This document shows, piece after piece, positions 18,523 through 28,237 of a DNA stretch of 64,000 nucleotides (positions within the stretch are counted from its first letter, which is position 1; each line of letters starts with the position of its first letter). The notes beneath the pieces are model-generated. The model saw nothing but the letters and a program-made list of their open reading frames with translations. It had not been told where the DNA came from and did not search any database. Made by a program: the position numbers and the translations under genes. Source of the DNA: Oscillospiraceae bacterium (GTDB lineage: Bacteria > Bacillota > Clostridia > Oscillospirales > Ruminococcaceae); NCBI GenBank assembly GCA_015067215.1, contig SVMW01000002.1:1-64000 (forward strand), written 5' to 3'.

Positions 18523-19713
18523 ATGAAAATTGAACTTCTGCAGGTTTTACAGAATCTTATGTATATTCATAATGTACAGGTTTCCGAATGTAACGCAGGG
18601 CTGGATACCGCAAATGTGGATATGGGTCTGCGAAAAAATTTTTATCCTGATTTCAGATGGGAAAAAGCAATAAGTACATTTGCAGACAGTATGCAGGACA
18701 ATACATTGTATATCCTGCAGGACTATTTTGAAATATACTATGCGATTTTTTTGACAAAAAGTGTTCCCAAAACGGCAATAGTTGTAGGTCCGTACAGACT
18801 GACGGGTACAGCATTTGAGGAAAACGTCTATATTGAGAAAGACTTTGCTTCGAGTGAAATTGCTATGATAAAGGAGCATGTTTTCAGAATTCCGCACATA
18901 CATGAAGATGTCATCACACAGCAGCTGGCTGCAGTTTTGTCTGCGGCGTGCACGAATAAAAAACTTGATGTGCGTCACATAAAGGAAAACATGCCGACAA
19001 AAGACATGAAAGACAGATATTCTTTTGTGCACGAACAGCATGTTGTACGTTCAATGGACAAGGTTGAATACCGCTACAGTGTAGAGAATGATGTTCTTAC
19101 AGCTATATATCGGGGAAACATTACAAAAGCCAGACAGGCAATGAAAAAACTGACAGACGAAGATATAAGCGAAAGATACATATCATCTGTGCAGATGCAG
19201 CGTAAAAGCCTGATAATCCTTAACACTCTTTTCCGCAAGGCTGTGGAACAGGCCAATGTACATCCGTATTATATTGACGAAATCAGCTACCGTTTTTTTC
19301 AGAAAATCGATATAGTTTCTGAACGCAGGGAACAGGCAAAGCTGTTGGATGAGATGCTTGTGGGATATTGCGAATATGTAAAAAAATATTCTACACAGCA
19401 GTATTCACATACGGTACAGAAGGCGCTTAACCATATACATATCAATATTGAAAATAAGCTCTCGCTTAATGAGATAGCATCTGTACTTAAAATAACACCA
19501 AACTATCTGGCGCGTCAGTTTAGGGAAGAAACTGGCAAAACTGTTGTGGAATATATCAATTATACCCGAGTAATTACAGCAGCAAACAAACTTAAACACA
19601 CCTCGCTTTCAATTGCTGATGTTGCCGCCAGTGTAGGTATTAATGATACCAATTATTTTTCACGTATATTCCGTAAATTTATGGGTTGCTCACCATCTGA
19701 ATACAAAAAATAA
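18523..19713 (+). CDS. AraC family transcriptional regulator
   Basis: C-terminal double HTH: NEIASVLKITPNYLARQFREETGKTVVEYINYTR...SIADVAASVGINDTNYFSRIFRKFMGCSPSEYKK; AGAAAGGA RBS before 18523. Confidence 0.92.
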   Translation: MKIELLQVLQNLMYIHNVQVSECNAGLDTANVDMGLRKNFYPDFRWEKAISTFADSMQDNTLYILQDYFEIYYAIFLTKSVPKTAIVVGPYRLTGTAFEENVYIEKDFASSEIAMIKEHVFRIPHIHEDVITQQLAAVLSAACTNKKLDVRHIKENMPTKDMKDRYSFVHEQHVVRSMDKVEYRYSVENDVLTAIYRGNITKARQAMKKLTDEDISERYISSVQMQRKSLIILNTLFRKAVEQANVHPYYIDEISYRFFQKIDIVSERREQAKLLDEMLVGYCEYVKKYSTQQYSHTVQKALNHIHINIENKLSLNEIASVLKITPNYLARQFREETGKTVVEYINYTRVITAANKLKHTSLSIADVAASVGINDTNYFSRIFRKFMGCSPSEYKK

Positions 19714-19721
19714 CAGATCGA

Positions 19722-19751
19722 TACAACAATTTTTACATTTTGTACAACAAT
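19722..19751 (+). promoter_or_regulatory. direct repeat TACAACAAT x2, candidate AraC-type binding site
   Basis: TACAACAAT at 19722-19730 and 19743-19751, centre-to-centre 21 bp, upstream of the GPH transporter. Confidence 0.5.
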
Positions 19752-19819
19752 ATTTTATATATTCTACATGGCACATCAAAATTGTGCTTATTAAAAACTG
19801 AATAGTGCTAACTGATATG

Positions 19820-19857
19820 ATGAAGGTAATTATATAATATATTTATAATACCTTCAT
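19820..19857. repeat. inverted repeat in transporter leader
   Basis: ATGAAGGTA-N20-TACCTTCAT. Confidence 0.45.
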
Positions 19858-19903
19858 TGTGTTTTATAGGGAAGGTAAAAATTTTAGAAAGAGGTAAACC
19901 AAA

Positions 19904-21370
19904 ATGGCAAAAACTAAAAAAGCTGTTAAATTAGATGCAAATGGTCACCGCAAATTTGGCATACGTGACTGCGTTGCATACGCAGCAGGCGACTTTGGCT
20001 GTAACATGAGTTTCTCCCTCAAGGGTACAGTTCAGACTTTCTGGCTTGTTTATATGACAATGGAAACAGGTCTTCTTTCCGCCCTTCTTCTTCTCGTTCA
20101 GATCTGGGACGCTGTTAATGACCCGCTTATCGGTTCTATGATCGACGCAGACAGAAGACAGTACAAACTTGGCAAATTCAAAACTTACATTCTCGTTGGT
20201 GCTATTGGTCTTATGTTTGCAGGCGCAGCAGTATTTATCCCTGCACCAAATGCTTCCACATTTGTTAAAGCAATACTTTTTATCCTGGGATATATGCTTT
20301 GGGATGCTTTCTACACAATTGCAAACGTTCCTTACGGCTCAATGCTCTCTCTTGTTACATCAGACGCTGCAGAACGCAGCCAGCTTTCCACATGGCGTTC
20401 TGTTGGTTCTATGCTCGGTAACATGATTCCAATGATGATTCTTCCAATGCTTATCTGGCACAAAGAAGTTGATGCAAACGGCAACCCTGTTATCAACCCT
20501 GAAACAGGTGTTCAGGTTGAAACACTTCTTGGCAACCGTGTTTTCTTTGCAGCTCTCATAATGGGTGTTCTTGGTGTAATCGCTTTCCTTTTCATGATTA
20601 AAACAATCACAATCCGTGTTGACGAAAACAGTGTAAAAACAAACGAAACACAGAAATTCAACATCGTTGAAGCATTCGGAAACTTCTTCAAAAACCGTCC
20701 TGCAATGGGTGCAACACTTGCTGCAATGGCAATGTTCCTTGGTATGAACAGTGCTGCAACAGCTGTTACAATCATGTTTGCTACATACTTTGGTCAGGCT
20801 TCTATGTCCGGTATCGTTTCTCTCATCGGCTTCCTGCCAATGTTCATCTTTATGCCATTTGTTAAAAAACTTGTTACAAAATTTGGTAAAAAAGAAGCTG
20901 CAGCAGCAGGTGCATTTGTATCAGTTATCGGCGGCTTGCTTATGCTTGTATTCCCAATGATGGAAAACAAAGGCACAGCTTTGATCGTATATCTTGTTGC
21001 ACTTATTATCTTCGGTCTTGGCATGGGTATCTATACATGTGTTTCCTGGGCATTTATGGCAGACGCTATCGACTACAACGAATGGAAAACAGGCAAACGT
21101 GAAGAAGGCACAGTTTATTCACTTCACTCTTTCTTCCGCAAACTTGCACAGGGCGTAGGTCCTTCTGTTGTTCTTCTTCTCATGGGTGCTCTTGGTTATG
21201 TTTCTGAACTTGGTACAGAAGGTCAGAGCCTTGCAACAGCTACAAACATGTGCTGGCTCGTAGCAGTTCTTTATCTGTTCAGCGCAGTTATGATGTTTGT
21301 TTCTATTAAATTCGTTTATAACCTCGACAAGAAAACTCTTGCTCAGATGAACGCAGAACTTGGTCGTTAA
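19904..21370 (+). CDS. GPH (MelB-type) sugar:cation symporter
   Basis: AVNDPLIGSMIDADRRQYKLGKFKTYI and DAIDYNEWKTGKREEG motifs; AGAAAGAGG RBS. Confidence 0.9.
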   Translation: MAKTKKAVKLDANGHRKFGIRDCVAYAAGDFGCNMSFSLKGTVQTFWLVYMTMETGLLSALLLLVQIWDAVNDPLIGSMIDADRRQYKLGKFKTYILVGAIGLMFAGAAVFIPAPNASTFVKAILFILGYMLWDAFYTIANVPYGSMLSLVTSDAAERSQLSTWRSVGSMLGNMIPMMILPMLIWHKEVDANGNPVINPETGVQVETLLGNRVFFAALIMGVLGVIAFLFMIKTITIRVDENSVKTNETQKFNIVEAFGNFFKNRPAMGATLAAMAMFLGMNSAATAVTIMFATYFGQASMSGIVSLIGFLPMFIFMPFVKKLVTKFGKKEAAAAGAFVSVIGGLLMLVFPMMENKGTALIVYLVALIIFGLGMGIYTCVSWAFMADAIDYNEWKTGKREEGTVYSLHSFFRKLAQGVGPSVVLLLMGALGYVSELGTEGQSLATATNMCWLVAVLYLFSAVMMFVSIKFVYNLDKKTLAQMNAELGR

Positions 21371-21434
21371 TAAACATTGAATTATACAACGCATCTCACA
21401 ATTTTATAACATTGATAATTTAATATTAAAATAG

Positions 21435-21475
21435 CAGCAGATAACGGCTGGGCATCGCCCATCCGTTATCTGCTG
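21435..21475 (+). other. intercistronic RNA hairpin
   Basis: CAGCAGATAACGG-ctGGGCatcGCCCat-CCGTTATCTGCTG, 13 bp perfect stem, no U-tract, 26 nt before the GH2 start. Confidence 0.75.
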
Positions 21476-21501
21476 ACTAAAGTTAAAAGGAGGAAATCCC
21501 C

Positions 21502-23778
21502 TTGAGAAATATAATTAACTTCAACGCTAAATGGGCGTTTACAAAACAGGCAACAGAAGTGCCTGCAGCACTTCCAATGGACTGGAACTGGGTTAACCTT
21601 CCACATTCCTGGAATGCAATTGACGGTCAGGACGGCGACAACGACTACTACCGTGGCACTTGCTACTATGCAAAAGCATTCAACAAAATTGACCTTCCTC
21701 AGGCAGACCGCTACTACCTTGAACTTCAGGGTGCAAACTCTTCTGCTGATGTTTATCTCAACGGCAAAAAACTTGCACATCACGACGGTGGCTATTCAAC
21801 CTGGCGTGTTGATATGACTGATGCTATGGAAATGTCCAACCTGCTTGTTGTTGCAGTAGACAACGCTCCAAACGACAGAGTATATCCACAGATGGCTGAC
21901 TTTACATTCTACGGCGGTCTTTACCGTGACGTAAGTGTTATTGCTGTAAACGAAAGCCATTTTGACCTTGAATACTACGGTGCACCTGGTATTAAAGTTA
22001 CACCAACAGTTGAAGGCAAAGATGCTAAAGTTGAAGTAGAAGTTTTTACAACAAATGTAAAAGAAGGCCAGCAGCTCAGATACATCCTTAAGAGAAGATG
22101 CGGCTGTGAAATGGAAACAAAAACTGTTTGCGCATGCGAAACAAAGGTTGTTTTCGAAATTGCAGATGTACATCTCTGGCATGGTCTTAAAGACCCATAC
22201 CTTTATCAGGTAGAAGTACAGCTTGTTGAAGGCGAAAAAGTTCTGGACAACGTTTCCACACGTTTTGGCTGCCGTACATTTGAAATTGACCCTGAAAGAG
22301 GTTTTATTCTCAACGGAGAAGAATATCCACTTCGTGGTGTTTCCCGCCATCAGGACCGTTGGGGTATCGGTAATGCACTTCTCCCTGAACACCATGAAGA
22401 AGATATCGACCTCATTTGCGAAGTAGGCTGCACAACAATCCGTCTTGCACACTACCAGCATGCACAGTATTTCTATGATCTCTGTGACGAACGCGGTCTT
22501 GTTCTCTGGGCAGAAATTCCATATATTTCCAAACACATGCCAACAGGTCGTGAAAACACAATCAGCCAGATGAAAGAACTCATTGCACAGAACTATAACC
22601 ACCCTTCTATCGTGGTTTGGGGCTTGTCCAATGAAATTTCCATCGCAGGCTCTGACGAAGATTTGCTGGAAAACCACAGAATTCTCAACGATCTCTGTCA
22701 CGAAATGGACAAAACTCGTCTTACAACAATCGCAGCAGTTTCCATGTGCGATATTAACGACCCTTATATTCAGGTTCCTGACGTTGTTTCCTACAACCAT
22801 TACTTTGGCTGGTACGGCGGCGACACAAGCATGAACGGTCCTTGGTTTGACAACTTCCACAAGACACATCCAAACATTCCAATCGGCTGTTCTGAATATG
22901 GCTGCGAAGCTTTGAACTGGCATACATCCAATCCTGACCAGGGCGACTACACAGAAGAATATCAGGCATATTACCACGAAGAACTTATTAAACAGCTGTT
23001 CAGCCGCAAATATATGTGGGCTACACACGTTTGGAATATGTTTGACTTTGGCGCAGACGCTCGTAACGAAGGCGGCGAAAACGGTCAGAACCACAAAGGT
23101 CTTGTAACATTCGACCGTAAATACAAAAAAGACTCTTTCTATGCTTACAAAGCATGGCTCAGCGACGAACCATTTGTACATCTCTGTGGCAAACGTTATG
23201 TTGACCGCGTTGAAGATGTAACAAAAGTTACTGTATACTCCAACCAGCCTGAAGTTGAACTGTTTGCAAACGGTGTTTCCCTTGGCAAACAGACAAGTGA
23301 TGTTCACTTCTTCTACTTTGATGTACCAAATGTTGGCGAAACAACTCTTGTTGCTGTTGCAGGCGAATGCAGAGACGAAAGTAAACTCAACAAAGTTGCC
23401 CAGCCTAATCCTGCATACCGTATGGTAGAAAAAGGTGCTATCATCAACTGGTTTGATATCACAGCTCCAGAAGGTTATTTCTCCATCAATGACAAGATTT
23501 CTGACATTATGGCAACAGTGCAGGGCAAAATGCTGTTTATGGGCATGGCTGCAAAAATGTTTGCAAGCAAGGGCAAAGACGGTAAAGAAGGCGGCGTAAA
23601 AGCTGCAGGATTTGACCTTAAGATGAATGACGGTCTTATGAAAATGATGGGTGGTTTCTCCATTGCCCGTATTGCAGGCATGATAGGTCTTATGGGTGAA
23701 GGCGGTCCTACAATTACAAAAGAAGACCTCCTGGCAATCAATGCACAGCTTAACAAAATCAAAAAACCAAACAAATAA
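21502..23778 (+). CDS. GH2 family beta-galactosidase/beta-glucuronidase-type enzyme with atypical C-terminal extension
   Basis: TTG start with AAAAGGAGG; GH2 acid/base WGLSNEI and nucleophile GCSEYG; WNMFDFGADARNEGG; preceded by a GPH transporter. Confidence 0.92.
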   Translation: MRNIINFNAKWAFTKQATEVPAALPMDWNWVNLPHSWNAIDGQDGDNDYYRGTCYYAKAFNKIDLPQADRYYLELQGANSSADVYLNGKKLAHHDGGYSTWRVDMTDAMEMSNLLVVAVDNAPNDRVYPQMADFTFYGGLYRDVSVIAVNESHFDLEYYGAPGIKVTPTVEGKDAKVEVEVFTTNVKEGQQLRYILKRRCGCEMETKTVCACETKVVFEIADVHLWHGLKDPYLYQVEVQLVEGEKVLDNVSTRFGCRTFEIDPERGFILNGEEYPLRGVSRHQDRWGIGNALLPEHHEEDIDLICEVGCTTIRLAHYQHAQYFYDLCDERGLVLWAEIPYISKHMPTGRENTISQMKELIAQNYNHPSIVVWGLSNEISIAGSDEDLLENHRILNDLCHEMDKTRLTTIAAVSMCDINDPYIQVPDVVSYNHYFGWYGGDTSMNGPWFDNFHKTHPNIPIGCSEYGCEALNWHTSNPDQGDYTEEYQAYYHEELIKQLFSRKYMWATHVWNMFDFGADARNEGGENGQNHKGLVTFDRKYKKDSFYAYKAWLSDEPFVHLCGKRYVDRVEDVTKVTVYSNQPEVELFANGVSLGKQTSDVHFFYFDVPNVGETTLVAVAGECRDESKLNKVAQPNPAYRMVEKGAIINWFDITAPEGYFSINDKISDIMATVQGKMLFMGMAAKMFASKGKDGKEGGVKAAGFDLKMNDGLMKMMGGFSIARIAGMIGLMGEGGPTITKEDLLAINAQLNKIKKPNK

Positions 23779-23793
23779 TTTTCAATACAAAAG

Positions 23794-23825
23794 CGGGACT
23801 TGTGCAAAACAAGTCCTGTTTTTCT
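23794..23825 (+). terminator. intrinsic terminator after GH2
   Basis: CGGGACTTGT-gcaaa-ACAAGTCCTG-TTTTT. Confidence 0.85.
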
Positions 23826-23913
23826 GTTCATAAATAATGTTTGTTGCGTTATTTCGTATAATAATCACAATTATTGTGTTATTATAATAAAAAAGGTTAA
23901 AGGGAGGGCGCAT

Positions 23914-24714
23914 ATGGACAATAAAAGAAGAGTTAAAACAATAGTATTGATAATTCTTGTTGCCGTTGCTGTAACAGCTGCGTTTATGGCAGGTAGTTTT
24001 ATCGGTAAAAAGAACAGTACTGATACCAATATTCCTGCAGACAGGCCAAGACCGGAAATTGACAGCAATAGCAGCGAAAACAGTGAACAGAATCGTATGT
24101 CGGACGATATTTTCAACCTAATTACTGCTTTTGATGAATATATGAAAGCATCTGTTCAGCAGGCAGAGGTTGAAATCGGTTTCAGGTTTGGAGCAATTGA
24201 GACAGATGAAGAATTTAAAATGAGATCCGGCACTGTTGACGAGGTGCCTGTAACTCATATACAGCGGGGCAGGCTGGATATTTATATATGTGACGGACAG
24301 GTATTTGTGGAAGACGACAACGCCCATTTTTCAATCAATAAAACAGAAGATTATAACAGTCTTAATATGAAAAAACTGTTTGCGGTCGTATATGAAATTA
24401 CTCAGAAAGGCGATTTTTCAGTTGCAACGGTTGAAAATGAAACTGTTTATACACTCACCCTTACACAGAGACAGATAGATGACATTATTAATTCATTGCA
24501 GGGAACAATGGAAGAAAGCAATGTTGTAATTGAAAAAGGTGTGCTTAAAATAACTCTGGAAAATGGGACACTGGAAAGTTTTGATATAACCTGTAATGGA
24601 TATATGAAGATTCTTTCATCGCAGGTTGAAGGGGGCATATCTGTAGAAACGGATTTATCAGTATCAGAATATGCAATTTCTGTCCCTGCATCAGTTATGG
24701 AACAGCTAAAATAA
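23914..24714 (+). CDS. hypothetical membrane-anchored extracytoplasmic protein
   Basis: N-terminal TM (TIVLIILVAVAVTAAFMAGSFIG), Ser/Asn linker, soluble domain; AGGGAGGG RBS before ATG 23914. Confidence 0.7.
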   Translation: MDNKRRVKTIVLIILVAVAVTAAFMAGSFIGKKNSTDTNIPADRPRPEIDSNSSENSEQNRMSDDIFNLITAFDEYMKASVQQAEVEIGFRFGAIETDEEFKMRSGTVDEVPVTHIQRGRLDIYICDGQVFVEDDNAHFSINKTEDYNSLNMKKLFAVVYEITQKGDFSVATVENETVYTLTLTQRQIDDIINSLQGTMEESNVVIEKGVLKITLENGTLESFDITCNGYMKILSSQVEGGISVETDLSVSEYAISVPASVMEQLK

Positions 24715-24725
24715 ACAACATTATA

Positions 24726-24762
24726 AGAGGTGTGTAACAATGAAGTTACACACCTCTTTATT
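24726..24762. terminator. bidirectional terminator
   Basis: AGAGGTGTGTAAC-aatgaa-GTTACACACCTCTTT between convergent genes. Confidence 0.85.
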
Positions 24763-24771
24763 TGCATTATT

Positions 24772-27360
24772 TTATCTGAGCGTAAGTTTTTCTCCGTCAC
24801 TGTCTATTACAAAGACAGTGTCAGGAACAGGGTCAGTTGCAATAATCTGTCTCGCAACCAGAGTTTCCACCTTCTGCTGAATAAAACGTTTAAGCGGTCT
24901 TGCACCGTAAACAGGGTCATATCCGTTTTCGATGATAAACTGTTTCGCCTTGTCGGTTACTCTGAGAGAAAGCTGTTTTTCACGCAGACGTTTTTCAAGA
25001 CTTGCAAGCAGCAAATCCACAACTCCGCCAATTTCCTCCTTGCTGAGCGGTTTATAGAACACAATTTCATCAAGACGGTTCAGAAATTCAGGACGGAAAG
25101 AGGTTTTAAGAAGTCGGTTTACATTTTCCCTTGCTTCTTCGCTGATTTCTCCGTTTTCAATGCCTTCAAGAATAAAAGAGGAACCAAGGTTTGATGTAAG
25201 AATAATAATTGTGTTTTTGAAATCGACAGTTCTGCCCTGACTGTCGGTAATTCTGCCGTCATCAAGCACCTGCAAAAGTACATTGAAAACATCAGGGTGT
25301 GCTTTTTCAATTTCATCAAACAAAACAACGGAATAAGGTTTTCTTCTTACCGCTTCAGTCAGCTGACCGCCTTCTTCATAACCTACATAACCCGGAGGCG
25401 CACCGATAAGTCTGCTTACCGAGTATTTCTCCATATATTCACTCATATCAATGCGGACAATATTCTTTTCGTCATCAAACAGGCTTTCTGAAAGGGCTTT
25501 GGCAAGCTCGGTTTTGCCCACGCCAGTAGGCCCGAGGAACAGGAAAGACCCTATCGGACGTTTTTCATCCTGAATGCCTGCACGGGAACGGATAATAGCC
25601 TCACTCACTTTTGTCACAGCTTCGTCCTGACCGATAACACGCTTGTGCAGTATGTTTTCAAGATTGAGCAGTTTTTCTCTGTCACTTTCCACAAGTTTAG
25701 AAACAGGAATACCTGTCCAGCGGGAAATAATTCTGGCAATTTCATCTTCACGGACATTGTCACGCAACAGGGAAGAATCCCTTGCTTCTTCGGCAATTTT
25801 TTCCTGTTCGGCAAGCTGTTTCTGCAGTTCAGGCAATCTGCCGTACTTAAGTTCAGCTGCTTTGTTGAGGTCGTATTCCCGCTCAGCTTTTTCCATCTGA
25901 GCATTTACCTGTTCAATCTCTTCACGAAGTTTCTGCACTCTGGAGATGGATTCTTTTTCGTTTTCCCAGCGGGCTTTCATTGCAGAATATTCATCCCTCA
26001 TTTCAGCAAGCTCTTTCTGCAGATTTGCAAGACGTTCTTTTGAAAGATTGTCTTTTTCGTGTTTCAGTGCAGCTTCTTCAATTTCAAGCTGCATTATCTT
26101 TCTCTGCAGGTCATCCATTTCAGCAGGGGAGGAATCCATTTCAGTTCTTATCATTGCGCAGGCTTCGTCCACAAGGTCGATTGCCTTGTCGGGCAGAAAT
26201 CTGTCGGAAATATAACGGGATGAAAGCGTTGCTGCTGCGATAATTGCACTGTCATGGATTTTTACGCCGTGAAATACTTCATATCTTTCCTTGATGCCGC
26301 GAAGTATTGAAATCGTATCTTCAACGGTAGGTTCATCCACCATAACAGGCTGGAAACGTCTTTCAAGGGCAGGGTCTTTTTCAATGTATTTGCGGTATTC
26401 ATCAAGTGTTGTGGCACCTATACAGTGCAGCTCACCCCTTGCAAGCATAGGTTTTAAAAGGTTGCCTGCATCCATTGCACCATCAGTCTTGCCTGCACCT
26501 ACAATGGTGTGAAGTTCATCGATGAAAAGAATAATCTGACCATCGCTTTTTTTAACTTCGTTAAGCACACTTTTAAGTCGTTCTTCAAATTCACCGCGAT
26601 ACTTTGCACCTGCTACAAGTGCACCCATATCAAGACTGAAAATTTTGCGGTCTTTAAGGTTTACAGGTACATCTCCGCGGACAATTCTCAATGCAAGTCC
26701 TTCGGCAATTGCGGTTTTGCCTACACCTGGTTCGCCAATCAGTACAGGGTTGTTTTTGGTTTTACGGGACAAAATGCGTATTACGTTTCTTATTTCACTG
26801 TCACGGCCTATTACAGGGTCAAGTTTTTGTGCTTTTGCAAGAGCAACAAGGTCCTGTGCATATTTGGCAAGGCTGTCATATGTGCCTTCAGGGTTATCGG
26901 TTGTTACTCTTGTGTTGCCGCGCACTTCCTGTAAAGCGGAAAGGAATTTGTTTTTATCAACACCATAGATGCGGAAAATTTCCTTTATATTTCCGCTTGC
27001 TGTGTCTATAAGACCAAGCATAATATGCTCAACGGAAATATACTCATCTTTCATCTGTGCAGCTGTCTGTTCTGCGGAATTAAGTGCATGGTCACACTCT
27101 GATGAAATATAAATTTTGTCAGCTTCTCTGCTGCCGGTAACCTTTGGCAGCTGGCTGATTCTGGTTTCAACATTGTTTACAAAAGCATCTGCATCAAGGC
27201 CCATTTTCTGAAAAAGCTGTCGGTTAAGGCTGTCCTGCTGCTGTAAAAGACTTAGCAGAATATGCTCAGGCTGCAGAGTCTGGTTTGCATAAGAGACAGC
27301 GATGCTCTGGGCATTCTGCAAAGCTTCGATGGATTTTTGTGTAAGTTTGTTTGTGTTCAT
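24772..27360 (-). CDS. clpB: ATP-dependent chaperone ClpB
   Basis: 862 aa; two AAA+ modules ([31 protein letters not shown]), ClpB coiled-coil middle domain, N-terminal Clp_N. Confidence 0.97.
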   Translation of the reverse strand: MNTNKLTQKSIEALQNAQSIAVSYANQTLQPEHILLSLLQQQDSLNRQLFQKMGLDADAFVNNVETRISQLPKVTGSREADKIYISSECDHALNSAEQTAAQMKDEYISVEHIMLGLIDTASGNIKEIFRIYGVDKNKFLSALQEVRGNTRVTTDNPEGTYDSLAKYAQDLVALAKAQKLDPVIGRDSEIRNVIRILSRKTKNNPVLIGEPGVGKTAIAEGLALRIVRGDVPVNLKDRKIFSLDMGALVAGAKYRGEFEERLKSVLNEVKKSDGQIILFIDELHTIVGAGKTDGAMDAGNLLKPMLARGELHCIGATTLDEYRKYIEKDPALERRFQPVMVDEPTVEDTISILRGIKERYEVFHGVKIHDSAIIAAATLSSRYISDRFLPDKAIDLVDEACAMIRTEMDSSPAEMDDLQRKIMQLEIEEAALKHEKDNLSKERLANLQKELAEMRDEYSAMKARWENEKESISRVQKLREEIEQVNAQMEKAEREYDLNKAAELKYGRLPELQKQLAEQEKIAEEARDSSLLRDNVREDEIARIISRWTGIPVSKLVESDREKLLNLENILHKRVIGQDEAVTKVSEAIIRSRAGIQDEKRPIGSFLFLGPTGVGKTELAKALSESLFDDEKNIVRIDMSEYMEKYSVSRLIGAPPGYVGYEEGGQLTEAVRRKPYSVVLFDEIEKAHPDVFNVLLQVLDDGRITDSQGRTVDFKNTIIILTSNLGSSFILEGIENGEISEEARENVNRLLKTSFRPEFLNRLDEIVFYKPLSKEEIGGVVDLLLASLEKRLREKQLSLRVTDKAKQFIIENGYDPVYGARPLKRFIQQKVETLVARQIIATDPVPDTVFVIDSDGEKLTLR

Positions 27361-27379
27361 ATAACTCCCTCCATTTTAC

Positions 27380-28033
27380 TTATAACCTGGATATATTATT
27401 GGTGATATTGGCAAGATATATCTGCTGAACGCTTTCTTTTGCAGCGGCAGGGGATATACTGTAAAGACTGAAAAACTCTTTCAGGCATCTGTCCAGTATA
27501 TCTGTATAAATGGCAATGCTGTTGCCGTAGTCTGCATAATTGCAGTTGCTGCAAAGGCGTATAAGCCTTGTATATCGGGCTGTATCAATGGAAAATTCAT
27601 TGTGTTTTACATCGCAGTACTGCATTTCAAGATTTGCCCATACAATAAAAAATTCTTCAAAAATGCTGAGCACCTGCGGTTTCTGACTGCGCACAGAAAT
27701 TTTAAGCTGACCAAGATAATCTCCGCGTTCAAAAATTTCAAGAGTGTATTTTACACTTGGATTATACTTGTACTGTAAAGCAGAACGCATATTTATCATA
27801 CTGCCATTGCCCATAAGGCTTAATGCAAGGGAATTGTGCCCCTGAAGAAAACTGTCAATGGAACTGTAAATGTCATTAAGCATGGTTTCAGCAGTAGGAA
27901 CACTTATATGCTGTGCGAGTATGCGGTTTATCATATTTGAACGGCTTGTGCCCTGACGCACCGCCATTATATCTATCATTTTTATCACATCGTCATCAAG
28001 TACTATACTGTAGACGGATTTACCCATATTCAC
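27380..28033 (-). CDS. ribbon-helix-helix (CopG/Arc-type) N-terminal protein
   Basis: KSVYSIVLDDDVIKMIDIMAVRQGTSRSNMINRILAQHI RHH signature; 20 bp upstream of clpB; RBS GGAGG. Confidence 0.72.
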   Translation of the reverse strand: MNMGKSVYSIVLDDDVIKMIDIMAVRQGTSRSNMINRILAQHISVPTAETMLNDIYSSIDSFLQGHNSLALSLMGNGSMINMRSALQYKYNPSVKYTLEIFERGDYLGQLKISVRSQKPQVLSIFEEFFIVWANLEMQYCDVKHNEFSIDTARYTRLIRLCSNCNYADYGNSIAIYTDILDRCLKEFFSLYSISPAAAKESVQQIYLANITNNISRL

Positions 28034-28058
28034 ATACCTCCTTACTGTTAGAAATTGT

Positions 28059-28129
28059 AAACCCGATTATATAATTTGTCAACCGAATTATGTAATATTT
28101 AAAACAATTTTCACAATTATGTGATTATA
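28059..28129. promoter_or_regulatory. repeated AT-rich motifs upstream of the RHH-clpB operon
   Basis: AACCCGATTATATAATTT, AACCGAATTATGTAATATTT and ACAATTATGTGATTATAA within 71 bp. Confidence 0.4.
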
Positions 28130-28237
28130 ATACTATCAGAACAAAGTATAATGAGCGATAAAATGACAACAGTTTGCTTTTTGTTGCACACAATAAAACA
28201 GAATAGTATAATTATAAAAAAAGGTTTTGGAGAAACT

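Noticed and set aside
21796-23307. 503 aa minus-strand ORF opposite GH2
   Set aside because: Phase-locked antisense of a strongly supported GH2 gene; Cys/Phe/Val-rich translation without domain features; explained by sense-strand codon bias.
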